Part shown: positions 1 to 9,820 of the stretch, one piece after another | Layout of the letters: each line of letters begins with the position of its first letter | Position numbering within the stretch: the first letter of the stretch is position 1 | Source: Thoreauomyces humboldtii | Taxonomy: Eukaryota; Chytridiomycota; Chytridiomycetes; Spizellomycetales; Powellomycetaceae | Assembly (NCBI GenBank): GCA_027596035.1 | Contig: JADGJA010000388.1 | Location: 1 to 20,285 of the forward strand | Direction: 5' to 3' | Length of the DNA: 20,285 nucleotides | Made by a program: the position numbers and the translations under genes | Notes under the pieces: model-generated | What the model was told of the DNA's origin: nothing | Databases searched by the model: none | The model's input: the letters and a program-made list of their open reading frames with translations, nothing else

Positions 1-123
1 GGAGGGAGAAGAGAGAGTGACGCCCGTATGATGGCCAAGTCATCCCCGTCATGGCAGCCAGTCATGGAACATAGGAGATGTCAAAGGAAAACGAACGGGA
101 GGACGGCCAAAGCAACCGAGTGT

Positions 124-665
124 ATAGAGTGAGAGCCTGGCATCGTCGACCACTGTTGTGGTAAAAGGTGAGGCGACACAGCGGGTTACCGTCAGTAAAT
201 CCAAGTTATCAGTCGAGGCTACTGAATGCCTTGAGTGAGAACCTGGTATCGACAGGACAGTAATCCCAAATCATCGCGCGCCATGGGAAAGATGGGATGT
301 GAGAGAGGGGTGAGGGAGGGGTTACCGTCTGTAGATCCAAGTTATCAGTCAAGGCATCTTTGATTGCATTGAGTGAGAACCTGGTAGCAACCGGAGAGTA
401 ATCCAACTCATCGACTACTGTCGTGGGAAAGGATGGAAGACGTCAGAGGGGTTACCGTCTGTAAATCCAAGTTATCAGTCAAGGCATCTTTGATTGCTTT
501 GAGTGAGAACCTGGTATTGACAGGACAGTAAGCCAACTCATCGTCGCCGTGGGAACTGATGGAAGGCGACAGAGGGGTGGGTTACCGTCTGTAAATCCAA
601 GTTATCAGGCAAGGCATCTTTGATTGCTTTGAGTGAGAACCTGGTATTGACAGGACAGTGATCCG
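124..665. repeat. Minisatellite, about four and a half units of about 130 bp
   Basis: The anchor GGGTTACCGTC recurs at 183, 319, 449 and 579, giving unit lengths of 136, 130 and 130. Each unit has a well-conserved core of about 80 bases, including AAGTTATCAGTCAAGGCATC and GAGTGAGAACCTGGTAT, followed by a variable purine-rich part of about 50 bases. A diverged partial unit lies at 124-182 and the last unit fades out near 665. Unit length is not a multiple of three and no long reading frame runs through, so protein coding is unlikely. Bases 1-123 are purine-rich with no recognisable gene. Confidence 0.9.
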
Positions 666-894
666 TCAACGCCGTTCGGAAAGTGGGTAGTGTTGGATGG
701 ATGAGTTGTGATGCAAGAAGCGTTGGGTTGGTACGGGAGCCTGCGGTTTATATACGACGAAGCGGACTTCGAAAACGAGTCCGGGTTTTGGCCCCGCCCG
801 GATCGGGCTTGTTTTCGTTTCTACGTGATTTCTTTTTGTTTTTGGTTCGTCACCTCTTGTGCCCCCACGCGCCGGAAATAGCTGAGGAACGATG
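666..894. other. Gene-free spacer between minisatellite and gene relic
   Basis: I see no gene here. A TATA-like stretch (TTTATATACG) lies near 748-757, a T-rich tract at 829-846, and an ATG at 892 is followed within five codons by a GTAAGC donor-like hexamer. This could be a decayed or cryptic plus-strand promoter, but the plus frame starting at 892 (to 1266) runs antisense over the UTP5 relic and resembles no family, so I do not call a gene. Confidence 0.4.
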
Positions 895-1260
895 TCTTCG
901 ATCTGGGTAAGCAACTTGATGTCGACATCGATCGTACCTAGGAAGGAACTTGAGCGCTGCCGCGATCTTTCATGGGAGGCGGCGAACTACCGGTATGGCC
1001 GCTACCACGGACCACGGCGGGCAACAATAGCTGTCAAAGTGTACAACTGCGGGGAACTCTGGGACGAAGTCCTCGATGCCGCATGCACACCGTCTCAAGG
1101 GTGGATGATGGTTTCCGATGTCGTTTGGGAGTCGGTCGAGGAGGTAGGCTGCCGACTGGGACGGACCACCTGCTGGATGGTGAGACGAAATACGGAGGCG
1201 GATACCATATCGGGGTTGGGTTTGCGGAGGCCATTGGGTGATGTGGGGTGGGTCGCGCAC
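895..1260 (-). pseudogene. Decayed partial duplicate of UTP5/WDR43 (Utp12 domain)
   Basis: On the minus strand this segment aligns with the Utp12-domain part of the intact UTP5 gene next door (about 2150-2480). From 1223 down to about 1163 the translation KPNPDMVSASVFRLTIQQVV matches the gene's KPDPEMVSAAVARLTTQQVV at 15 of 20 positions (51 of 61 bases). A net 5-base insertion then shifts frame, and the match resumes as AYLLDRLPNDIG against DYLLDRLRNDVG. A further insertion of about 21 bases follows, then weaker similarity (DFVPEFPAVVHFDSY against DVVEWIRIVVQCHGE) continuing to about 900. There is no start codon and no WD40 part, and the frame is broken at least twice. It lies in the same orientation just beyond the 3' end of the parent gene, so a tandem duplication followed by decay is the simplest origin. 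The outer limits are approximate; weak similarity may reach 1320. Confidence 0.8.
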
Positions 1261-1783
1261 GGATGACATGTTTCCCTTTGACAGGTAGGTCGACGAGTGT
1301 ACGACTTGGCATGATGGACGTGTCATCATCATTCAGACTCAAGGCTACAAGTCTGACCATACCTCTGACTTCCTAGATTCATGAGTATACCGAGCCATCC
1401 AGTCACAAAGCCATGCTTCGTTGTACAGTGGCTTTCGAGACAAACAAGGGCTAGTCGAGGAGGCGGTCGCTCTGGATGTCTACCCACTCCTGAAAGCACT
1501 TGACAAAACCCAGCGCAAAGCCTAAGGCGGGGACTGGGCGGGGACCCATGCTCGTACTTTGACAGCTCTCGTCAATAGGATTGATGTGTCGTCTCCGAAA
1601 CCGGCAGGCGACATCTCTGATTTCTATCCACTTCTCGGCTGGAGCGTCTAGTCCGCATCCGCATATGGTTCAGCAAGTCGTCGCATGCATTCCCAAGCGT
1701 CGAGCCTTGGTTTCAGAATGAGTGTGTATGTAAAAAAAAATGCAAGGGAAAAATAAGCTTAGCTGCCTAAAGAGTAGGTACCG
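1261..1783. other. Gene-free interval downstream of UTP5
   Basis: About 520 bases between the relic and the UTP5 stop codon. No open frame with family similarity is visible on either strand. It contains a short A-run near 1732-1740 and presumably the 3' UTR of UTP5, but I found no clear AATAAA on the minus strand. More of the decayed UTP5 copy could be present but is not recognisable by eye. Confidence 0.4.
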
Positions 1784-4238
1784 CTAACAAAGCATCTCGG
1801 CGTCCATCGCGGCTTGCGCGTCCACGACGTGGAACCCGTCCACGTCTTCATCGGAATCACCCTCGTTCTCGTCCTGCGAAGAAGAAAAAGAGATTCGAAC
1901 ATCGAAAAGGTCAGCATACTATACGAACGGTTGACAAAGTGTGTGAAGAGAAGAAGAGAAGGGATATCATCTTTACCTCCTCTTCCTCCTCGTCCTCGTC
2001 AAAGTCCTCCTCGTACATGTCCTCGCTGTCTCCGCTGTCGTCGCTGTCGTCGTCGCTGTCCCCTTCCCCGGCATCGAAGGCGTACGGTTCGCCGTCCTCT
2101 TCCTCCTCCCTGACCTCGCCACCGCCGCCGCCCGTCCCGGTCCGTTGTCTCAACGCGGCCTGCGAGACAACGAGATCCAGACGCCCGCTCAACCTCAGCA
2201 GCTTCCGTAGCGCCTCCTCCTTGAACTCCAAGGCGGCGTGGAGGTGGTTGAGGGGCACCGAGACCCTCTCCTGTCGCATGACGACCTCTCCGTGACATTG
2301 CACGACGATGCGGATCCACTCGACGACGTCCTGGGGGTGGAGGAGGGTTCCGACGTCGTTCCGGAGTCGGTCGAGGAGGTAGTCCGCCAACGGGACCACC
2401 TGTTGGGTGGTGAGACGAGCCACGGCGGCCGACACCATCTCGGGGTCGGGTTTGCGGAGAGCGTCGGGGAGGGCGGAAAAGTCTCGGGTCGTGACCGCTT
2501 CCACGAGGACATTGTGGAGAAGGTTGGAGGTGGATGGTCGCTTGTACTTGCGGGTGGGGGTGACGGGAGCTGCTGCTACAGCTGCTGCCTCTTCTGCCTC
2601 CTCGTTTAGAGCGGAGAGACGTTCCGCGAGCGTTGGTTCGAGAGATTCCGAGGCTTCCTCGGGTGATGGGATCGCAGCTGATTCCTCCTCCTTGGCGGCC
2701 GCCTCGGCCTTCACCTTCCGGTTCCGAACCCTCATCTTTTTCTTGGATGGTTCGGCGGTCTCTTGGTCACTAGAAGCGTCGATCTTCTTCTTCTTGGATG
2801 GTTCCACGATCTCGCTGTCGCTTAGTGCGTCGAAAAGGGGGTTGGATGCCCTGGCGATGACGGATACCGCGGCGAATGCGGGTTTTGCGGGTATCACAGC
2901 GGATTTTGTGACCGGCTCGGCCGCCACGCGCAGAGGATCGTTACCTTCTCGATCCCGAATGAGCGGAGTCGCAAGGTCGATGGAGAACGTTTCGTCATCG
3001 AGGTACTTTATCCTCTCGAAGACCGGCTTCCCGACAGGTCCCAACACTAGCATGATCTCGCGAGGTTCCTGAACGGCGGTGGGAGCGGTGGGTAGGTCGA
3101 TGAGCATGGAGGCCATCACCGGCAGGGCCGACCCGTCGGGTGTGTACATCTGAACACGACCCTGAGGCAAACGCTCGTCGTCCGATGGGACGGACGCGTC
3201 GCTCCAGCAATGCACGTTGCCCGTCTTGGACAGGGCAAGGAGGTGATCAGAAGAGGACACGGAGATCTGAACGGGCATCCTCTCGAGGGCGAACGAGGAG
3301 ACTGGTTCGTCCGATGCATCGAGTTCGGTGCTCCAGGCGTGAACGCAAGAATCGTCCGAGGTGGCCGAGAAGAAGATTTCATCGTCGACGCCAAACTGCA
3401 GGACGGTCACGTCGAAGCCGCCATGTCCGACATACGTCTTGATGCACATGCCAGTGGTTAGGTCCCAGAGTTTGATGGCATCGGCACCGGCTGTGAGGCA
3501 GTGCCTCTGGTTGCTGCTGACTGCAAGGGCTGTGACGGGACTTCCGTGGGCGAAGGTTCGCAGCTTTGTCGCGGTCGACAGGTCCCACTCGACCAAGATG
3601 CCGTCAGAACCGGACGAGTATCCGCGGTTCTCGTCCATTCCAAAGACGAATCCCGTGACGGACCCGACGTGGGCGCCCTCGAGGGTCGCGAAGCTTTCCC
3701 TCCTAAGGAGCCCAAACAGGTGAACCTGTCCATTGCTCAGCCCGACGGCAACCGCCTTGTCCGCTCGCTCGGTATCGACGTCCGCCGCGACCCGGGCTGC
3801 GTGGCACGAACCGAACGCGACTGCTGATGCGGTTGCGGTGTTTCCCTTGGGTGCGATGCGGTCGAAGATGGGGAGTACGTCACGCCCGCGGGTGTCCCAC
3901 ACGCGGACGCGGTAGCGGACGGAACCCGTCACTGCGCAAAAGTAGTTGCATGCGGTAGCGCGATCGTAACTCGTGTAGAAAGCACAGAGTCTGTAGGGTT
4001 GCCGGGTCGAGGGAGTTATTTGTTTCGCTGCCGCCGCGACGTCCAAGATGGGGCTTTCTTCCTCTTCGAACGCGTCTGCGACCACGGGCTCGGCCTTTAC
4101 GGCCCTGTTCATTTTCGGTGTCCGACTTCTGCTGCGTTTCGCCTTCTTTCCCGGTGTTGCCGTGGCGGGCGTGGCCTCGGAGATGACAGCGATGACAGGG
4201 GAAGGAGTCGCGGGTTGTTCAGACTTTGGCCGAACCAT
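1784..4238 (-). CDS. UTP5: UTP5/WDR43-like WD40 + Utp12-domain SSU processome protein
   Basis: Two exons, 4238-1977 and 1873-1784, give 783 aa; the intron (1976-1874) starts GTAAAG and ends CGCAG. One WD40 propeller spans about residues 84-350, with blades such as DGILVEWDLS and ADAIKLWDLT. A lysine-rich, NLS-like region with a near-duplicated EPSKKK motif follows (about 463-500), then a Utp12 domain (about 576-690) and a very acidic tail continued by the 29-residue last exon. A single propeller plus Utp12 domain fits Utp5/WDR43 better than the double-propeller Utp12, Utp13 and Pwp2. In that family the protein belongs to the UtpA (t-Utp) subcomplex, which couples rRNA transcription to early 18S processing in the nucleolus. 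I chose the ATG at 4238 (context CACACCATGG); an in-frame ATG at 4340 would add 34 atypical residues. It is divergent from the RRM gene. A decayed copy of its Utp12 region lies downstream. Confidence 0.85.
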
Positions 4239-4645
4239 GGTGTGCCAGGGTGTTGGTGGGTGTGTGTGAAAAGTCACAGCGACGAATGTCGAGGGAGACT
4301 GGAAGCGGCAAGCTCGATGGTCGTTCGTTCCCAAGTGCAAAAGCTCGAGGAGTTATGTACAACGTATAGTATGTATGGTGTCAAGTCGGCACCTCTTCCT
4401 CTTCCACTTTATGGTGGACACTTCGTCCCTAATGTCGTTGGTATTATTGCCAGGTAAAGAAGAAGAAAAAAGAAAAAGGGAAGAAAGCAGCAGAGAGAGA
4501 GGGGAAACCTCTCGACAGCTGGATGGAAATGTCTGCACAGCCACCTGCCACTTCCGGGAGTCCCTGAGGAGGAGGCACCACAGGCAGCAACCAACCACCA
4601 CCAACACCCGGCCATCAGACTCATTCCCACCCGTCCCCGCGAGAG
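4239..4645. promoter_or_regulatory. Divergent promoter region UTP5 / RRM gene
   Basis: The 407 bases between the two start codons serve both genes. There is a long purine tract on the plus strand (about 4457-4503), which is a pyrimidine tract for UTP5, and a CA-rich leader (4575-4615) before the RRM ATG. The purine tract is preceded by CAG then GTAAAG at about 4452-4460, so a 5' UTR intron in the RRM gene is possible. No TATA box stands out and no other gene is seen. Confidence 0.5.
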
Positions 4646-6784
4646 ATGAGTTCGGAAGAGACGTCCCCACCAACCTCATCCTCACAGGTCGCAGGACTGT
4701 CCACCGACACGGTCATGACGGACGCCCACGACAGAGACGCAGAACGAGACGTGGATTCCCGTGATCTCAGGGAGAGGGACGAGGCAGGTTCCAAGGCTCC
4801 CGGCGCATCAGGCAGCGAAGGCGCCGAGCGATCCCTGGGATCCTCCCGTCGATCCAGGTCCCCTCGCGGTGATCGCTACGGAGGTCGCTCCAGCAGCAGT
4901 CGCACCCCTTACGACAGACCCTCAGGAGACAGTGAGTTGGCTTCTGGGACTCGGAAGTGTGACAAAAACCAGCGAGCAAACTCTCACACTCCGCACCCCC
5001 TTTCGTCCGAATCAGGCCGTGGCGGCGGTGCTTCAAAATACACTTCGGGCATCGCTCGTGACCCCGACCATGTCTCCAAGAAGGAATGTCGGGTGTACGT
5101 CGGAAACCTCGCCTACGAGGTCGGATGGACCGATCTCAAGAGCTTCATGGGCGCAGGTGAGAGAAGCACACACTCGCTGCTCGACTCTGTTGGTTTGTTT
5201 CGTCGTCATCGATCGTCCGGACTCACAGGATGGTGTTCGTTTCCATCGCAGCCGGTCAAGTGCTTTACTGCGACATCCTGACCATCCCCGGCGGTCGTTC
5301 CAAGGGATGTGGTGTGGTCGAATACACTACTCCCGAGGAGGCCCAGGCTGCCATCAAGGATCTCAGTGACACCCCTCTCATGGGTCGTCCCGTCTTCATT
5401 CGCGAGGTGGGTGAATACTAGTTCACCTCTTGCATCCTTCATCGCACTCATATAATTCATTCATCAGGACCGCGAGGCCGAAGTCAAAGTCGGCTCAGGC
5501 TTGGGAAGCCGCAGGTCCGGAGGAGGCGACCCTCAGGGTCGCACCCTTTTCGTTGGAAACGTACGTTAATCTATTACAGGTGCAAGCTTCTCTCTTGACA
5601 ATGCTCTTTGTCTGACCTTCATGAATTCCAGCTTCCCTACGTCGTTGCTTGGCAAGATTTGAAGGATCACTTCCGTCAAGCAGGTACGAGTTTTGATTGT
5701 GATCATTAGAGTATTTACGATCTTTCCCTTGCAAATGTTCATGATGCTTTCCTGCCGGCTTTTCAGGTGCCATCGTGCGTGCCGACGTTGCGGAAGGACC
5801 CGATCGACGTTCCCGTGGGATCGGCACGGTCGTTTTCGAAACCGCCGAGGACGCGCAGAACGCCATCGCCATGTACGACGGGGTTGAATGGCACGGACGA
5901 CGTATGGAAGTGCGAGAGGTGGGCAATGCATCGATGGGTTGGGGTTGTGGGGGATCGGGGTGCCTGCGTCCGGACGGTGGTGCAAGATGGAACCGGTCCG
6001 AGGACGTACCTGGTAGTCGAAGACCGGTCCCTCTTAGCATCATCATCGCGGCGACCTGACGCAACACCCCGAAAAAAATGGAGAAAACTTTGGTGGAGAG
6101 CAGGATGATAACTCTTCGGGCCTGGAAATCATTCAACAGGATCGAGGCGGACCACCCATGGGAGGACGTTCCAGCTATGGCGGCGGCGGCGGAAGCGACA
6201 GGGGCCCACCACGAGGTGGATACGACAGCTACCAACCTCGAGCGTACGACCGTGGACCTCCCCCTCCTCGCGACTACGGAGGCCACCACTACGGTGGTCC
6301 TCCTCCCCACAGAGATCCTTACTACGGCGGTGGCGCATACGATGGTTACGGACCCGGCGGCGGTTACGGTGGTGGTGGAGGATACGGTGGTGGCTACGGA
6401 AGATACGACGGTCCTCCCGTCGGAGGCGGTTACGATCGTGGCGGTTACGCCGACGCCGGCTACGGTCATCCCGGAGGTAAGAAAAAGAAACAACTCGTCT
6501 CATCTCTTCCCCCGTTCCGATGCTTTCCCTTTTCTGTTGCTCAACCCCCCGAAACATCTCTTCTTACTCCTTCTGATATCTTTTCCACAGGTCCGGAACC
6601 TCACCACCGCGACGTCCGATACCGAGACATGGCTCCACCGCCCCCGCCTCCCGGCGGTTACCCCCCGTACGCCGACGTCCGTGGAGGAGGCGCGCCAGGC
6701 CCCGGAGCCTACGGCGATGCCCGCGCTGGAGGGTTTGCGGAAAAGTACGACCCTTCCAGGGCATACGGTGACTACCACCGTTAG
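4646..6784 (+). CDS. Gbp2/hnRNP M-like protein: two RRMs, glycine-rich tail
   Basis: Eight exons: 4646-4931, 5016-5156, 5252-5406, 5468-5560, 5632-5683, 5767-5918, 6140-6476, 6591-6784, giving 469 aa. The N-terminus is polar with a short SR-type stretch (SSRRSRSPRGDRYGG). RRM1 (about 121-194) has RNP2 VYVGNL at 122-127 and RNP1 KGCGVVEY at 160-167. RRM2 (about 220-293) has LFVGNL at 221-226 and RGIGTVVF at 259-266. Both RNP1 motifs lack the usual aromatic residues, as in the Gbp2/Hrb1 and hnRNP M group. Residues 294-469 are rich in Gly, Tyr, Arg and Pro (GGY repeats); the third RRM of yeast Gbp2 is absent. The likely role is nuclear mRNA binding, packaging and export. Each RRM ends in an Arg-Glu codon pair at an exon end, and the next exon opens with Asp-Arg, which supports the junctions. 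Introns 1 and 7 preserve frame, and intron 6 holds an alternative acceptor (see findings). Confidence 0.85.
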
Positions 6785-6909
6785 AACAGAAAAACCAGAT
6801 TCCACTTCCCTCGAAAAAAATACCGTTTTGCAGCAGTTACTTCTGGATCTCCTATTCCTCGCTGTATCCAACGCTTTCCTGTGGTCTGGTCGCATTTCTA
6901 CCTCGATCA

Positions 6910-6915
6910 AATAAA
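6910..6915 (+). terminator. Poly(A) signal AATAAA for the RRM gene
   Basis: A perfect AATAAA hexamer lies 126 bases after the RRM gene's stop codon, in the 262-base convergent gap before the carnitine acetyltransferase stop codon. Its position fits a 3' UTR. Fungal poly(A) signals are often degenerate, so use is inferred. Confidence 0.5.
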
Positions 6916-7046
6916 AAGGGCGGCACTGCACATGCATACATCTCTACGCTCTCTCTACATCTCTACCTTTCGCTCCGGCGGGGTCGGGTAGCAACTCCCT
7001 GATTGTGATTATGCTTAAAAAAAAACTCCCCGGAAAATATCCCTTT

Positions 7047-9570
7047 CTACTTGTCCTCAGACGTCTCAGTCTTGACCTTGGTCTGCGCAGGCGCGTACTT
7101 TTTCTGGATGCCCTCCTTCTTCGCCACGTACTCGTCGCTGAGACCCTTCATGATACCGAGATAAGCCTTCTCCTTGCTCTCCCTCGCTCTATCCTCCTTC
7201 CACCCCATCCCCCACACCTCGGACCTCTTCGGAAACAGGATCATCATGTCCTTGAGCGCCCTCTCCAACGAATCCCTGAACGTGAAGCTGCTGGTGGTGG
7301 GCGCGCTCTTCTTGGACGAGATCGAGAACTTTAGGTTGTCGACGTCGATGGCGTAGTTGATGCCGTACCCGTCCGGCACGACGGGACCGAAGCCGCCGTA
7401 AAAGTAACGACCGGGGGACATGTTGGACGTGGAGAGCTTGAACCACATCGACTTGAGGTTGGCCGGGTCGGTGAAGAGGGTGGCCTTGGACGTCTCCTCC
7501 GGGGATCGGATCATGGCTTTGAGTCCCATCATGTGACGATCGATGCCGCGACCGAACGTGGCTTCCTTCATGTAGCCGCCTTGGGAGGCGATGGCGGAGC
7601 GGAAGAGGGCGCGCTTGTCGTCGTACTAGGGAAGATCGAGTAAAATAGGTTTAGAATAGTACTTGCGCCATGAAGCTTTAAGGTCAAGGCATTTCTTTTA
7701 CCAGCACGTTATCGTTGTCGAAGCTTTCCACGAACGCCCACGTGTCCTTCGTCATGCTCCGACCAGTCTCGGTTCGTCCGTGGAGGAACGCGCGGGTGGA
7801 CGCGGACTCGTACACGGCAGTCGGACCGTTGAGCTCCTCTCCAGCGAGCTTCGGATACCTACGCCACGCGAGCTGTACCGCTAACTGGACGTAAGCGTCG
7901 GGACTTGCTTTCGCTGGAGCCAGCAGACGTCAGCTTTTCATTTCACACGGACTCCGATGTTCGGCGAGACAAGTTTCGGCTTCTTACCAACTTCCTTGAT
8001 GTATCGAGACCCGTAGATGTCGGTCTGGAGGAGACAACTCTCGGTATCCTCGATCAAAGCGGAAGCGGTTCCTTGTGCCTGCTTCATGAGGGCTTTGATC
8101 TCGTCGTTGACCTTCCATTTCAGCTTCTGCGGTGCGGGGAGTCCGGCTCCCTCTGCGTCGCTTGGGTCGACGGCAGGCTCGCTGAGACAGGTTCCCTGTC
8201 AGCAAAAGAACGTTGTGTATGCGGGGGCCATTGTGCCTCACCTGGCAAGGATGTGGTCAAAGATCTTGCCCGGAATGACAGCATCCGCAGGCGTATGCTG
8301 CAACATGATCATGGTGAATTTCCTCGTGTTGTAATTCATAGTCACAATTTGTGCACAATGCCATAGTCATACCTCTCCGTTAACACCGGCACGACCGTTC
8401 GAACCAACAATCAGCTGCATAGCCTTGTCGAACCATCGATTGTTCGCATCGTTGTTGTGGAAGATCTGGCGATGGGAGATGTCGAGATTCTTGGACAGCG
8501 AAAAGTCATCCAGACAGACGGCAAACAACGAATCATTGATGATGTCAAGGTTGTCCTTGTTGACCTCACTGATGGACTCGAGCTGCTGATGGGCTTCGTT
8601 CCATGTGTCACGATGACCAGCGGTCAAGATGCCGATGGCAGGCTCCCGAGTGCTTTGGAGACTGTCCTCCCCAACGGCGTAGAGCAGACGTTCGAGCTCT
8701 TTGAGAGGAACACGCGAACCGTTGGCCCTCAGAACGTCGACCTTGTAGATCTGGTTCTTCGTGAGCACGACGACGTGCTTGGCTTGGGATGGCCACACAG
8801 TGCGGATGGTGTCGGGGTTACCCGGTAGCCGGGAAGCACCAAACTGCGATTTGTACTGGTTCATGTCGAGAGGTATCTGTTCGCCCTTCACCTTCATGTA
8901 CTCTGCCGGAAGACGCTGGGTGTCGACGAGGTCTTTGAAGTTGAGCATGTTGCTAATGAGTCCGGCGGCACGCTGAATCTGAAAGGTCGTGAGGACTCCC
9001 TTCGGTGGAGGTTTGCGAAGCAGCTCCTTTGGGTGCGAGGGATGGTCCACAAACTGGCACCACCAGTTGACGTTGATGAGGCTGGGTTCCCGCCATTCCA
9101 GATATGCCTTGTTGAGCCAGATGTCTTCCAGCCACGAGTTCTATAGGCAGCTGATGAGCATGCAGAACCATCCCCAAGCAACACGATGAGCTGAACCTTC
9201 TGCTTCTCTCCATACGCTTCCAATCGCGATTGCAAGACGGTTCCAAAGCCCTCTGGCGCCACGAACTCCTCCACGACGGCCGCCGTCCTTTCGTATTCTT
9301 CTTCGTTGAGTAGCGGCTTACAGCTAGCCAGGTACTTTTCAGAGAGATTTTTCAGCGTGGGGATGGGGAGCCTGGGCATGCGAGCCTGATTGTCGAAGGT
9401 CTTTGTGACGGGAGTAGAGTAAAGGCGGCTGCGGCTTTTGACGTGGGAACAAGGTATGAGAGCCGAAGATCGCGAAAAGACCCCCGCATCACTCCTGGTT
9501 TGGACGCGACCCAGTTGACCTACCAGCGAGGCCAAAAGTGCAGAGCACGCTTCACGCCTGCGGTGAGCAT
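7047..9570 (-). CDS. CAT2: Carnitine O-acetyltransferase with mitochondrial presequence
   Basis: Seven exons: 9570-9524, 9428-9197, 9140-8373, 8297-8242, 8181-7988, 7913-7702, 7625-7047, giving 695 aa. It belongs to the choline/carnitine acyltransferase family, which exchanges acetyl groups between CoA and carnitine for transfer between peroxisome, cytosol and mitochondrion. The catalytic His is H350, the first residue of exon 4 (GEHTPADA, matching EHxxAD in animal enzymes). The STS carnitine-site motif is at 568-570 and GFGPVVPDGYGINY follows. Splicing of the tiny first exon yields an Arg-rich, acid-free N-terminus ending RLY/ST (residues 17-21), a typical R-3 presequence cleavage site. The C-terminus (TSEDK) is not a peroxisomal PTS1, unlike yeast Cat2. 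An internal Met (MPRLPIP) could start a shorter form. Intron 2 has an unusual GTTCAG donor. It is divergent from uL10m, 250 bases apart. Confidence 0.93.
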
Positions 9571-9820
9571 GACGACGAGAGCTGGTGTTGCGTTGAACCG
9601 AGCGGTTGGTTGTCTGTGGGAATGTCGCCGGAATGCCCTTCCCAGCAGCAGCAAGCAGCAGCCCAATAGAGCGAGGGGTTCCGTCTGACAGCAGCGCCGC
9701 AAAGGATGGAAGCTGCAAATGCACAGCCACCCCCGTCCCCTGCTGGAAAGAAGCGTCGACATTCCAACATTCGCTCAAAGCTTTCCTCAACTGAGATCAC
9801 CTGGTGAAAGAACCCCAGCA
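9571..9820. promoter_or_regulatory. Bidirectional promoter of two mitochondrial-protein genes
   Basis: These 250 bases separate the start codons of carnitine acetyltransferase (minus) and uL10m (plus). They contain a CAG-rich run at 9643-9662 followed directly by a CCAAT pentamer at 9663-9667, a possible site for the CCAAT-binding (HAP) complex that controls respiratory genes in fungi. Use of the site is inferred. No separate gene is seen. Confidence 0.5.

Noticed and set aside
209..406. Minus-strand frame in the minisatellite
   Set aside because: Repeat periods of 130 and 136 bases shift frame from unit to unit, so the frame does not persist across the array.
124..665. CRISPR-like array
   Set aside because: The repeats are long (core about 80 bases), the spacers are similar to one another, and the context is eukaryotic; this is a minisatellite.
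892..1266. Plus-strand open frame of 124 codons starting near a donor-like motif
   Set aside because: It runs antisense over the decayed UTP5 copy, and its opening is explained by that coding-derived sequence. It resembles no family.
2407..3072. Long plus-strand frame, 221 codons, Ser/Ala-rich
   Set aside because: It is antisense to the UTP5 coding exon, with composition set by that gene's codon bias.
5495..6493. Minus-strand frame of 332 codons, Val/Thr-rich, and the plus-strand frame 6078-6914
   Set aside because: Both are shadows of the glycine-rich repeats of the RRM protein. Their Val/Thr/Ala bias follows from reading GGN and TAC codons in other frames.
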